NCBI GenBank assembly: GCA_039881045.1
Contig: JAYWVB010000005.1
Span: 62,001-126,000, forward strand
From: Chaetomium olivaceum
Lineage: Eukaryota; Ascomycota; Sordariomycetes; Sordariales; Chaetomiaceae
Direction of reading: 5' to 3'
DNA: 64,000 nt
In this document: positions 36,971 through 49,000 of the stretch, one piece after another
Position numbering within the stretch: the stretch's first letter is position 1
Layout: every line of letters begins with the position of its first letter
Notes under the pieces: generated by a model
Told to the model about the DNA's origin: nothing
Databases searched by the model: none
What the model saw: only the letters and a program-made list of their open reading frames with translations
Made by a program: the position numbers and the translations under genes

Positions 36971-37857
36971 GTTTGGCAAGCTTGCTTACCTAGCTTGGAT
37001 GCCGCATCCGCGGTGGAGCTGTTTTGGAAGGTTGTAGTTGGATGAGGTGATGGTTAGCTGCTAGCTTTTTGCCTATCTTAATGTCTGGGGGTTGTATATA
37101 TCCTGCAAGGAAAGGGAAGAGAGGTGTGCCGACCAGGAAATGGGGTGTTTTTGTGTTGTGCGTTGTGCGTTGCTGTTGTTGTCGTTGGTTTTTGACACGC
37201 GGTTTCTGTCATCATGATCATTTATGATATGATACCATTTGTTGCGCCTGTTCTTTCGTATGCCTTACGGGGCTGCCTGCCTAGGTACCTATCTGTGCGG
37301 TTGTATATAATAGAGAGGGATGTAGCGGATTGAGAAGATATTGGTTGGTGCTGGATAGATATTTGAGAGGCGCTTTTAGAACCTTGTAATACCCCTTTCG
37401 GCGAGGAGAAGAATTCTGCACCGTTACTTCGAATTGCCTCCTGGGGTTGGCTTTTTGGATAATTACGTTCAGTCCTCCGAAACAGGAATGAGCACTTCCG
37501 GCCAGAGACGTGATATTGAACATTTAATGTACACTTGACCCTCCCGCGTATATCCATAGGTAGTTTTAGGAGACACGCACGCAATGATCGATTCTAGTCC
37601 ACCCTGCGAGCTCAGCAACGTCCTCTCCAACGGCCACCATTGAAGGGATATACAACGATTCGGGATTCTTGCCCATAGAGCGATTGGAGCAGAACATCAC
37701 ACTTGCAAAATTGGTATGGCATGGCAGGCATCTGAACTGCTGTATTATACTTTCTATTGGGAATCTCTCTTCCCGTGGGTAAAATGCGCCGTATATAATC
37801 ATCAGACGGCCAGGTGAATAACGTCAGTTCTACACCCCCAGATACCACCACCCTTCC
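36971..37857. other. Convergent intergenic region GH72 / acl2
   Basis: Shared 3' flank of two convergent genes, AT-richer than the coding DNA. No gene supported. Confidence 0.5.
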
Positions 37858-39838
37858 TTAAGCCTTGAACTCCTCCGCCTTGCTCTCCTCCCACTTGCCG
37901 GGGACGAGAGCCAGGGGCACGATGCCGCTGACGTGCATCTCGGGGCCAAAGATCTTGGCGTTGAGGCCCAGCTCCTGGGTCGCTGCCTTCATGTTCTTAA
38001 GACCCTCCTGGTAGTTGGGGCCGGCACGGCGCACCCAAATCTGAACGTTGTGCTCGTTAAGCGTGTTGGCATACTCGCGGAGCGCCTTGATCACGCCCTT
38101 GAATGTGCTGGCAACGTTGGTGAAGTTGGCAATACCGCCACCGATGAACAGAACCTTGCCCTTGGGGTTCATTGGCGCCCGGAGCATAAGGTCGAGCACG
38201 GTCCGTGCATAGTGGTATGTCTGAGACTCTGTGGGAGCACCGGAGTACTCGCCGTAGTTGGCCAGCTCGTCGGCGAAGCCGGCCGAGGCAATGGCATCAG
38301 CGTACACGACCGAGGCACCACCACCGGCAACGAGGGTCCAGATCCTGCCGTTGGGGTTCAGGACTGTCAACTTGAGCGAAGCACCGGTCTTAGCATCAAG
38401 CTCGGCGATGTAAGCCTCCTCCTTGGTAAGCTCACGGCCGAAGGGCGCGGGGAACTCAATCGGCGGGCCGGCATCGATGTTAATGGTGCCGTTGCTGCTC
38501 GTCGGGGCGGTGATGCCCAGAGCCGCCGGGGACCTCGCGATAGCCCACTTCACACCGCACTCGAAGTCTGCTGTTTGATCCAGCTTGGCCGCCAGATCGA
38601 GGAAGTGAACCGACGCAGAGGTGGCATCCTCGTTCGGGATCACGACCAGAGGGTTAATCTCAAGGTATGTGAACTGGCAGTCAACGTAGACGGCATAGAG
38701 GCGGGTGACTATGTAAAGGTGATGGCCGTTAGCGATGAGGTATGCAATAAGACGCCTTTGAAAGAGACTGACTGAAGTCAACTAGGACGTTGTGGACGCC
38801 CTTGGGGACCTTGCTTAGGAGAGTCGAAGCGATCTCCTCGTTTGAGGGGTATTGTGTAAGGTCGACCGGGATGAGGAGCTTCTCCGCCTTCGCATCGACA
38901 TCGCCGACATCAACACCACCCTCGTGGGTGAAGAGGATCCAGTCGCCCTGAGACAATTGTTAGCATTGAATGTTTTGTAAGTTTGGAGGTGTTATGCGCG
39001 TTTCCGGGTCTGTGGGCCGGTTATCCACATCGCAATGCGGTTTAGCCTCCGTTCGTCCGTGACGGCTCGGCAGCATTTTCCAAGCGGGTGTTGAAAACCC
39101 CCGTCCAGAATGCACCCGTTTGCACAGGGATTTCCGAGTATAAAGCCTCAGAAACACCCGCCCGGGCCATGCATATCTTGCATTTCCCTCCCACATCACC
39201 CTCATCTTCCACTCTTTTTCGGTATGCGATCCGCCGTTACACCGTCCCCAATTAAGTGCTTGCACTCGCAAGTGGGGGTTCTTTCGCGAATCAAATCCCG
39301 CCTGCCGCCAAGAACGGGCTGAACTGAAATGGTTTACTTACATCGCGAACTGAGTTGATCTATCGGGGCATTAGCCATGGCTTCGACGATTTCACAGGAC
39401 AGGGGCGCAACTCACGTTGATGTAGTACTCGGTGCCGTCGGGGTGCGGCACGAAGGGCTCGACGAGGAATTGCCGGAGAACACCTTCTGTGTGCTCGACC
39501 TTCTGCACCTTGCCAGCGCGCTCAGCAACCCACGCCTTCGCCTCGGGCCAGGTCTTGTTGAGAGCAAGCAGGCCGCTCTTGCCACGACGCTTGATGAGCT
39601 GATCTGGCTTGGCGACGAACTTGGCGCCCTGGTGCAGCAGCCACGGGTATGTGATCTCGGCCTGGTCCAGCACGGCGTTGACGTCCTTGTCCTCGGGGAA
39701 GTGGAGGGATGCAAGCCTGGGGGGCGCGTTGTGCTTGGTCGGGGGCGGGAGCGTGCTGGGCTTGATCACCGGAGCACGGGTGAGGTGGTAGTTGATGATG
39801 GCCTTGCCATCGGCTTCGGTGATGCTCTTCGCAGACAT
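37858..39838 (-). CDS. acl2: ATP-citrate lyase, small subunit (ATP-grasp/N-terminal half)
   Basis: With Acl1 it cleaves cytosolic citrate to acetyl-CoA and oxaloacetate for lipid synthesis and histone acetylation. This subunit matches the N-terminal half of animal ACLY. Four exons fit: 39838-39416, 39359-39342, 38947-38773 and 38708-37858. They total 1,467 nt (488 residues). Exon 2 is only 18 nt and supplies INSVRD between EYYIN and GDWILFTHEGGVD. Intron 2 is 394 nt, long for this window. Conserved stretches include LDQAEITYPWLLHQGAKFVAKP, VDCQFTYLEINPLVV, IWTLVAGGGASVVYAD and GKVLFIGGGIANFTNVASTF. The donor of intron 3 is the weaker GTCAGT. It is divergent from acl1, as is common in ascomycetes. 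Confidence 0.95.
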
Positions 39839-41684
39839 CTTGTTGGTAAGTGGGCAACCTTGCTCTTCTCTTCAGTCCTTGCCGAGTTGGCTGTTTCTAC
39901 TTGGACCGTCAGCGCGGTCCTCGAACGGCTCTCCAGCGGCGCACGCGAATTCGCGGGCAGCCGAGTACGGAGATTGGCACAATCAACCTGAGATGGTGAT
40001 GCTGTCCCGACCTCAAGTGAGGGGCAATTTACCTGGATGGGAAGTCTCAAGGGAGAGGATTGCTGGAAAGTCGACGCGTTGCGCGGGGGGGATTCGCAGC
40101 AAGTGAAGTGAGGGAGGAAAAGGAAGTGGATGAGGGCGAGGATTGGAGTCGAGATGCAGCTCCCTTGGGAAAAAGACGAGGACCGACTCCGAAACTTGGC
40201 TCGGGCAGAACACTGGACTCAGGGCAATAGCTTGCACAGGGGGACCGCACCATCTCGCGGGTTGGGGGGGCGGCCAGAAAAAAAGTCCAGGTACCAAGTG
40301 GTGCCCGCCTGCCCAAAACCATTGGGGTTACTCAAGCGGGGCATTGTGCTTGGGGCGGTCAGCATTACCCAGGTACTGGTACCTAGGATGAGATCGAAGG
40401 ACTCGGCCGCCGACCACCTGGCACCTTCCTGACCCCTCGATTCAACCCCGCTCCTGCATCTGGGCCGCAAAGATACCCGATGCCAGCTCAGGAAGTCGTT
40501 TCCCCTTTGGTGATGCCCGACTCAGTTTCATTTCAAGTTATTTCCGCCTCCCTTTGGGACTCGGACTGGTCATCTGCCATCCACGTTTAATTGTGCCTAC
40601 AAGTGTGGCATTAGTCTCTCGGGCGGACGCAATTGGGGATCCTCCGGCCACGGGTACACCATCGGGGCATTCCCCGGCGTGCCCCCGGCTGCGACGGGCT
40701 CGGAATGGGAGGGATGGAAGCTGCTAGTTGCTTTTTACGAATCTCCACTCCTGCGAGGTCATCCCGAGTGTTTACTGCCCGTCAGTCAGGCATCTTACTC
40801 TCGTGTGCCCAACTCGGGCGCGCCGAACTTCTGGTTGTATTCGGCCCCCCGGCGCCCGACGCCCGGTCGCCGGGCCAGGGTCGCCGGCCGATGCCATTTG
40901 CCCCGCGATAGCCGATCGGGCACAATGCCGCCGCTTTCCTTGTGTCCCAGTTCCGTGCGTCAACAAGTGGTTTCCTGTCAGTGTTTGACTTGGACGTTTG
41001 CTTGTAAATCACAGCAAATGCCAGTACGTTACCGGGCAACCCGGCGAGCAATCCGGCCGTAAAGGTTGTCAGGGAAATGGGAAATGGCCTTTCTGCCCCT
41101 CTGCCCCTCGGCCCCTCCCAACTTTCGCAAATTTTTGGGTATCGGAGGGGCATCGGACGACATGGCGTCGGATGTACAGGTACTTCGGCTGCCAAGTGCT
41201 GTCGGGACCCCACCTTCTGCCAGCGACATGGCAGAAACGTTCAAGGCCATGCCTGATCGGGTGCTAGTCCGTTAGGCGATCGGACAAGGGTCCAAAAGAG
41301 TTGGGGAACTGCCACCATTTGTTGGACCGTTGACCTGGTCCCCATCCAATGAACGGTGTGCAACAATTCTTGGGGATTCCAGAGCAGGAGGGCTAGGTCG
41401 AGTTTCCGGTTCTCGCCAGGGCACCTTCACTAAATTCGACAGCTGCGGAGCTCTTGCGCCTACCCCGAGTGTGGTGCTTCCCGACGAGAGACGAAAAGGG
41501 ACCGACAAAAACCTCTGCCCCAAAATTGCTCCCCGCCTGCCCTCGCATTTCCGCGAACCCCCATCATTCATTCTCCCCTCGCCCCGACTCAGGCTCTCTC
41601 GCAAAACCTCGTCGCCCTTCTTCCCCCTTTCCCAGATTCAGACACACACCACGACGAGTCTCGAGTCGAAAACACCAGATCACA
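39839..41684. promoter_or_regulatory. Shared divergent promoter of acl2 / acl1
   Basis: 1.85 kb between the two start codons. No coding gene is supported. It must contain both promoters, and coordinate control of the subunits is expected from the arrangement. A pyrimidine-rich leader precedes the acl1 start (about 41560-41640). Confidence 0.55.
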
Positions 41685-43738
41685 ATGGCAGCCCCCAGCA
41701 GCAGTGCTAACGGCCTTAAGCCGACCGGCGGCCTGTCTGCTAACGACAACATCCGCCGGTTCGCTGCGCCTAGCCGGCCGCTGAGCCCGCTCCCCGCCCA
41801 CGCGCTGTTCAACGACAAGACAAGATGCTTCGTCTACGGCCTGCAGCCGCGTGCCGTGCAGGGCATGCTCGATTTCGACTTCATCTGCAAGCGGGCGACA
41901 CCGTCGGTCGCTGGTATTATCTACACATTCGGCGGTCAATTCGTCAGCAAGATGTACTGGGGCACCAGCGAGACGCTGCTCCCTGTGTACCAGCAGGTCG
42001 AGAAGGCGATGGCCAAGCACCCTGATGTTGATACCGTTGTCAACTTCGCTTCGTCCCGTAGTGTCTACAGCTCGACCATGGAGCTCATGGAGAACCCCCA
42101 AATTAAGACCATCGCTATTATTGCCGAGGGTGTCCCGGAGCGCGTAAGCGACCCCTCATTGTCATACTCGCGTTTATACAAAGTTGCTAACCGCCTGTAT
42201 TACAGCGTGCCCGTGAGATCGCGCATGTCGCGCAGAAGAAGGGTGTCACAATCATCGGCCCTGCCACCGTTGGTGGCATCAAGCCCGGCAGCTTCAAGAT
42301 TGGCAACACTGGTGGTATGATGGACAACATCGTTGCTTCCAAGCTCTACCGCAAGGGCTCGGTCGGCTATGTCTCCAAGTCCGGCGGCATGTCCAACGAG
42401 CTGAACAACATCATCTCGCAGACGACAGACGGCGTCTACGAGGGTGTAGCGATTGGTGGTGATCGGTACCCCGGTACCACTTTCATCGACCATCTGCTGC
42501 GTTACCAGGCCGACCCTGACTGCAAGATCCTCGTGCTTCTTGGTGAAGTCGGTGGTGTTGAAGAGTACAAGGTGATTGAGGCCGTTAAGCAGGGCGTCAT
42601 CACCAAGCCCATCGTGGCGTGGGCCATTGGTACCTGCGCGAGCATGTTCAAGACCGAGGTTCAATTCGGTCACGCCGGTTCATTCGCCAACTCGCAGCTC
42701 GAGACGGCGGCCATGAAGAACCAGAGCATGCGGGACGCTGGTTTCCACGTCCCAACCACATTCGAGGACATGCCGGCGCTCCTCAAGTCTGTCTACGACA
42801 AGCTCGTGAGCCAGGGTACTATCAAGCCCCAGCCTGAGCCCGTTGTGCCCAAGATCCCTATCGACTACTCGTGGGCTCAGGAGCTCGGCCTTATCCGCAA
42901 GCCCGCTGCCTTCATCTCGACCATCTCGGATGACCGTGGCCAGGAGCTTCTCTACGCTGGCATGCCCATCTCGGACGTGTTTAGGGAGGACATCGGTATT
43001 GGTGGTGTCATGTCCCTGCTGTGGTTCCGCCGCCGCCTGCCCGACTACGCCTCCAAGTTCCTCGAGATGGTGCTTATGCTGACAGCCGACCACGGCCCGG
43101 CCGTGTCTGGTGCCATGAACACAATCATTACCACCCGTGCCGGCAAGGACCTCATCTCGGCGTTGGTGAGCGGTCTGCTTACTATTGGTTCGCGGTTCGG
43201 TGGTGCGCTGGACGGCGCTGCTGAGGAGTTCACCAAGGCTTTCGATAAGGGCCTCAGCCCGCGTGAGTTCGTCGACACAATGCGCAAGCAGAACAAGTTG
43301 ATCCCGGGTATCGGTCACCGTGTCAAGTCGCGGAACAACCCGGATCTGCGTGTGGAGCTCGTCAAGGAGTACGTCAAGGCCAAGTTCCCCAGCTGCAAGA
43401 TGCTCGACTTCGCGCTGGCGGTCGAGTCGGTGACGACATCGAAGAAGGACAACCTAATCCTAAACGTGGACGGCTGCATTGCCGTCTGCTTCGTCGACCT
43501 CATGCGCAACTGCGGCGCCTTCAGCAACGAGGAGGCCGAGGACTACCTTAGCATGGGTGTGCTCAACGGCCTGTTCGTGCTTGGCCGCAGCATCGGTCTG
43601 ATTGCCCACTACCTCGATCAGAAGCGCCTGCGCACCGGGCTGTACCGTCACCCGTGGGATGACATCACCTACATCCTCCCGAGCCTGCAGCAGGCGGGCC
43701 CGCCGGGCACCGAGGGTCGCGTGGAGGTGCAGATGTAA
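41685..43738 (+). CDS. acl1: ATP-citrate lyase, large subunit (citrate synthase-like half)
   Basis: Catalytic partner of Acl2, matching the C-terminal half of animal ACLY. Two exons, 41685-42143 and 42206-43738, total 1,992 nt (663 residues). The succinyl-CoA-synthetase-like part has GIIYTFGGQFVSKMYWGTSE and the GPATVGGIKPGSFKIGNTGG loop. The phosphohistidine site is QFGHAGSFANS. The citrate-synthase-like part has ADHGPAVSGAMNTIITTRAGKD... and PGIGHRVKSRNNPDLRVE. The C-terminus is RTGLYRHPWDDITYILPS. The frame is intact. The start has a good context (cacaATGG). Confidence 0.97.
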
Positions 43739-44863
43739 GGGCGGTTATTTTTAGACGAAGTTAGATGCAACGTTTTCTACGAGATTTGGGACGGGCTCTT
43801 CAACATGGGATGTGACATGAATTTCCTCTTGTGGAGCGCCAGCAGGGTCCTCGGCGGCCCGGCTCGTGGAGGGTACGACAGGCAGGCCCGGATTAGTTCT
43901 AGAAATTTTAATCAGTGACTGAACATTTGTTGTCCGATGCTCTGTTCTTGCAGGTGTTGAATCTCTTCGAACGCTGTAGTATGGACTCGAAGGATCGTAC
44001 GTAAGCGGGACGTATTCCGTCTCGGAGCGAGCTCGCCTTTGCTGGCCGAACTGGTGGGATGTTCAAGGAAGACCCTCGTTTACTAGCGCGGAAATATTGA
44101 TGGCTTGATTCTTGTTTTATTGAAAAACCTCATCCTAAGCGACCGGTGCAGAGGAAGCATCATCGCCGATTATCTAAGAGACCTGGAATGAATGAATAGG
44201 GCAATGTCAAGCGTGACAGGATGGGTGACACAATGGGGGGTCTCATCAGGTCATTGTGGTGGGCATGGCGGGGCAGAAAGGCGGTCGGACTGATAATGAG
44301 GACGTGAACTGATAAGCTCTGAACCCCACTTCTCTATTCGTTAAGCGGTGTAACATGGCGCAATATTCGTGAGCCCGAGTCGCGTGGAGCGTGCACCCAC
44401 CGACAACCCCGGTCTGCCGGGCCGAATCGGGAAACTTTTGAACATTTTCCCGGTCTCGCGCCAACGTCGTCTCGAGCTGGAGGAGCTGCGAACCCCGCTA
44501 CTGCCCGAGAAAGCTACCAGTTAGGAGCTGGATTGGAAATTAATACGGTTGAATCTGGGATCGAGTACTGGCTCAGGTGAGTTGTGCGGTTTTATTTAGG
44601 GTGCGTGGATATGTGGACGGTCGTAGGGTTGGTTGCTGATTGCGATGCAATTGCCTACAGGGAACCGACCAACCTTCCTGATCCTGATACCTCTACAACG
44701 ACTCCGGCGACGACAACGACGATACCCTTGGCTTGCGTCCGTTATCCCGAGGCCTCTTCCACCCACCGTCAGGCACGAACGAACCAACCCTCCCAAGCCT
44801 AACCCAAAAACACCACCAAACCAACCCCCCCACCAAACACAAAAAAAGAAGGAAGAACAAAAA
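43739..44863. other. Intergenic, acl1 3' flank to mrpl33
   Basis: 1.1 kb with no supported gene. The last 50 bp before the mrpl33 start are A/C-rich, typical of a fungal leader. Confidence 0.5.
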
Positions 44864-45169
44864 ATGTCCTACTTCCGCATCACCCTCCACCGCTCCGCCA
44901 TTGGGCTCCCCAAACGCACGCGCGGCGTCCTCGCCGCCCTCGGCCTGCACCGCCGCGGCCAGCTGGTCTTCCACCCGGTGCACCCGCAGTTTGCGGGCAT
45001 GATCATGAAGGTCAAGGAGCTGGTGCGTGTGGAGGAAGTCGACCGGGCGCTGACGAAGCGCGAGGTGTACGACGAGCGGCGGCCGGAGGCCGGGTTTTGG
45101 GTGGAGAGCGCAGATGTCTCTCAACGCCAGGTGGGGAAACAAGAGGGGGAGGGGGAGGTGAGGTTATGA
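44864..45169 (+). CDS. mrpl33: Mitochondrial large-subunit ribosomal protein uL30m
   Basis: Small single-exon gene of 101 residues. The sequence opens MSYFRITLHRSAIGLPKRTR and continues GVLAALGLHRRGQLVFHPV, the L30 fold signature. The core ends with GMIMKVKELVRVEEV. The C-terminal 40 residues are lineage-specific. The family usually lacks a cleaved presequence, as here. The context aaaaaATGTcc and an A-rich leader support the start. Confidence 0.92.
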   Translation: MSYFRITLHRSAIGLPKRTRGVLAALGLHRRGQLVFHPVHPQFAGMIMKVKELVRVEEVDRALTKREVYDERRPEAGFWVESADVSQRQVGKQEGEGEVRL

Positions 45170-46008
45170 GGGGGGGGGCGGCAGTTGTTTTTCTTTTCTT
45201 TCTTTCTTTCTTTCTGCTTCCTCTTGAGGAGGGGGGAGAGAGGGGAGGTGTTGGATGGGGGGGATGGCTTAACTGCTTACGACCAGACTGTGGGAGGAGA
45301 GCAAGCCGATCTGATCAGAGGATGGATTGGTAGAGTTGGCAGGCGGCAAGTGTGACTACCACTGTACCGATGTAGATTAATGTACGACAAAACATTCAAG
45401 AGCACAACACAACCGCGGCCGCATTCATGAAGGGATTGTTTGCCAGGGGCCACATCACCCATGCTCATGCCCACGTATCGTTATCCTCAGCCTCCGGCAG
45501 CCCTCCTACAAAACCAACACCAAGGACCACGGCACAAACACGGAAGGCCAAATCCAAAATGGCCTCAGCAGGAATCCACGCCTCTCATTTATTTGCCAAA
45601 CTTGTCAAGAAAGAGTGACATTTTGTGTCCCTATCTATCTATGTATTACCCCTGGAAAGAAAAAAAAAGTAAATAGTAAACACCAGAAGATTGCGCGGTC
45701 CATTGTCCACTAGGCCGCCTTTATCCCCAAGACCCAAGGCACAGCGGCGCCAACTCCAAATTCAGCAATATCCCAGCAGCAAGCAAACGCTCCCAGAGGA
45801 GCCGATGCCTCACAAAAGGCCACGAGTTGTTACAGGTCATCAGCCGAGACGATTCCGTTTCTGAAAAGAGAACGTGGACAAGACCCTCTAAACGCCCGCC
45901 CGCGTAACCCACGCTCTAGTCAGAATCCCCATGTGTCGCTCCTTCCCATGGCTGTACGGTGTCGCGATACCGACGTCACATCTCTGTTTTGGGAGCAGAG
46001 GCGGAGAA
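45170..46008. other. Convergent intergenic region mrpl33 / eaf3
   Basis: Shared 3' flank. Contains a (CTTT)n microsatellite at about 45190-45215 and an A-rich run near 45660-45670. No gene supported. Confidence 0.5.
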
Positions 46009-49000
46009 CTAGGCACTGTCCAACTGCTCCACGTACGTGGCATCCGGAGTCTCGTACTGGCTGACAAAGTACTTGACGCCATGTCGGGAGAACCAGCTTA
46101 TGAATTTGAGAAGCTCTTCGCGAAGACGATTGACCGATTGCTGGTCCATGTTTGTCTGCGCAATGAGCTCGGGTAGGGAGACTATCGACCACTGTTAGTC
46201 TGGATTGCATGCCAAAAGAGGGAGGGCGAATCATACCAAGAAGACGCGCCAGGTGTTCTGCGCCATAAGTATCAACGGCACTCTTGTGCTTGCCGTCTGT
46301 CTCATTCCAGAGCTTGTGCATCTCGTGGTATTGTCCGCGCTCAAAACTACAATGGTCTTATTAGCGGTGGACAGGAAGCGAAAAGGGAGACAAAGGCTCA
46401 CCGGTACAGAAGTATACGGCCGAGGGACTTGTCGAAGTACTCGCGGACACCGGCGATGGCTTCTTCGAGGATGTCCAGCGAGGCGCTGCCTTCCTGTCTA
46501 TTGGGCTTCTCGTATGCAAGGTAGTCGCCCAAGATCTCGCTGACCGGGTGGACGTGGGGAAGCGGCACCAGTTGGTGGTTTTTGGTGACATTCTCCCAGT
46601 CGTCGACGAGCATCGATTTGAGATGGTCCGGCACAGGAATCTTAATCGAGGGCCGGTGGTGAAAATTATCCTCCTATGGCTGGTTAGTATCGTCCCGTCG
46701 GTCGGTTGCTGAAGCCAAAAGAATTGTACAAGCACAGGAAACCTTGTCCACTTGAACTCGGGCCAACCGGCATTAACAGAAAAAAAAAGAAAGAAAGAAA
46801 AAGAAGAAAAAAAAACACAGAGACGGAGAAAATGGCTCGCTTTTCATCGCGTATCATCGAGTGCCCGCTTGGGCCTGACAATTGCCTCTAAAGCAGGCGG
46901 CACTGGCGCACAAACATACAATATGGGGCCTGTTCTGGTCAGTGCGGCGGTCGAGGATGGTCTGGTCAATTAGGAGGTCGAGGATTCTCCGGCCAGTTGA
47001 GTCGCCGAGGATGCTCTGGCCAGTTGGATCGTCGGGGATGCTCTGGTCCGTTGGATCATCGGGGACGGTGTGGTCCTGGTCCGTCGAGTCGTCGAGGATG
47101 CTCTGGTCCGTCGAGTCGTCGAGGATGCTCTGGTCCGTCGAGTCGTCAAGGATGTCCTGGTCCATTGCATAGTCGGGAAATGGTGGTTCCTTGGGTATTC
47201 CGGCAACTGGGTAGTTGTGTTTTGGGTTGATCAGTTCGTAGTACGCACGGTAAATCCTAGTGCAGGTCCCTCTCCGTATTGCTTCCCTAATTTTGGGGTG
47301 GTTCTGACCGATGCATGGCAGCGTCTTCTGTGACTTCTGTACATAGCGGTTGTTGAACGTTGTCCTGCCGTAGCCATCAAGATATTTCGAGGTCTTCGCA
47401 GTTGGCAGCTGAAGGAGGTGATCCCGCGCGAGCCTTGGCTCTTTCCACGCAGCCTCGTCGAGCGGTGGTGCAGTCGGCTGGGAGTTCTCCTCAGCTTGTG
47501 CAGAAGTCGGGGCCGCCTCTGCAGGTGTCGGGGCAGCTTCTGCAGGCGTCGGGAGCGTGTCGATTGTTACACTATTTGTGCTATCTGCAGTCTTGTGGAA
47601 GAGGGTGATTTTTCGGACTTTTCTAGGAGGCTTTTGGCCGTCGCTGGAAGTTTGGCCATTGCTGGAAGCCTGGCCATCGCTGGGATGTTGGAAGCCGCTG
47701 GGCTTATTATGGTGGTTGGGATTCCGGAGACGGACAATCTTCTGAACGCCCTTGGGCTTTTGAACGCAGCCAGGTTTTTGAACGCGGCTAGCTTTCTCAA
47801 CGATGTTACACTTCCGAACGTCGCTGGGTTTCCGAACGTCACTGGGTTTCCGAACGTCGCTGGGTTTCCGAACATCGCTGGGTTTCCGAACGTCGCTGGG
47901 TTTCCGAACGGCGTTACGTTGCTGAACCTCGCTGGGTTGCTGAACCTCACTGGGCTGCTGAACCTCGCTAGGTTGCTGGACCTCGCTAGGTTGCTGGGCC
48001 TCGCTGGCCTTGTGGACGTTGCTGGGGTTTTGAATATCGCTGAGGTTTCGAGTGTCTCCGAGATTCTGAACGTAGCTGGGCTTTTGAAGGCAGATAGTTT
48101 TCCGGGCGCGGCTGGGTTTCCGGACGCGGCCGGATTTTTGAACGCGGCCAGGATCCCGAATGGCGGCCGTCTCTTGAACGGGATTGATATTTTCAATGTC
48201 GCTAGAGCCTTGAGCCTTGCTAGTTTTGTTGCGGGCTCTTTGAGGGTTGCGGCGGGCAGGGCCAGTTCTGCTGATGGTGCCTCGGGTCCTCATTGTGACA
48301 GAATGAAAATGAAGATGACTGCAATGATTTTCCAATCAAGTACTCAAAATTGAGCAGAAGATAGGTGGGCTGAACAATGTACAGCAGGAAGACAATGTTG
48401 GTTGATTGTTCGGTTTCCGGAGTCGCTTTTTGGTGGCCAGGAGAAAAAGAAGAAGAGGAGGGAGCCAGGACTGTGGGAGAGTAAGAGTGTCGAGCGTAAA
48501 TACCGAGGACAGAGGGGTTCCTGTGTTTAAATCCACCAGAAGAAGTGGCAAAGCCCGTGTAGACGGTCACAAGATACCGTCTAGCCAGCAGGCAACGGTT
48601 GTGACAGTGTTTAGGTTCGAGTTGTGGCGGGGCCCGAGAGGTTTCCAGGTGTTGGCAGGAATGATTAGAGCGATGTTGCCGTCATGAGTTGCTTTGCTTC
48701 GTAGCCAGTCATAGAGTTGCTCTCAGAACAATTTCTGAATCGAGTTTGTTCTTGTTTGGGGTTTTTCCTGTGTGTTGCTGGCGACCTTGCAAGCGGGGGA
48801 GGGTGGTTGTGCATCTTCCAAAGCACCCTTATCTGCCAGAGCAATCCTATTCATATCCAGGAACAATACATGCACTCGCATGCAAAAAAAGTTGAACAAT
48901 ACCAAAGCCAAAAAAGAGTAAGATGATGCACGCATCAAAATACTCCGAAGCCAACTGAAAAGGACAATAACAAGAATAACAACAATAGCGACGCATCAAG

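Noticed and set aside
47418..48353. 311-codon + strand ORF with repeats (AGFPNV)
   Set aside because: Mirror of the 18-bp array of the nested minus-strand ORF. It has no plausible start or conserved non-repeat part, although the strand choice is not proven.
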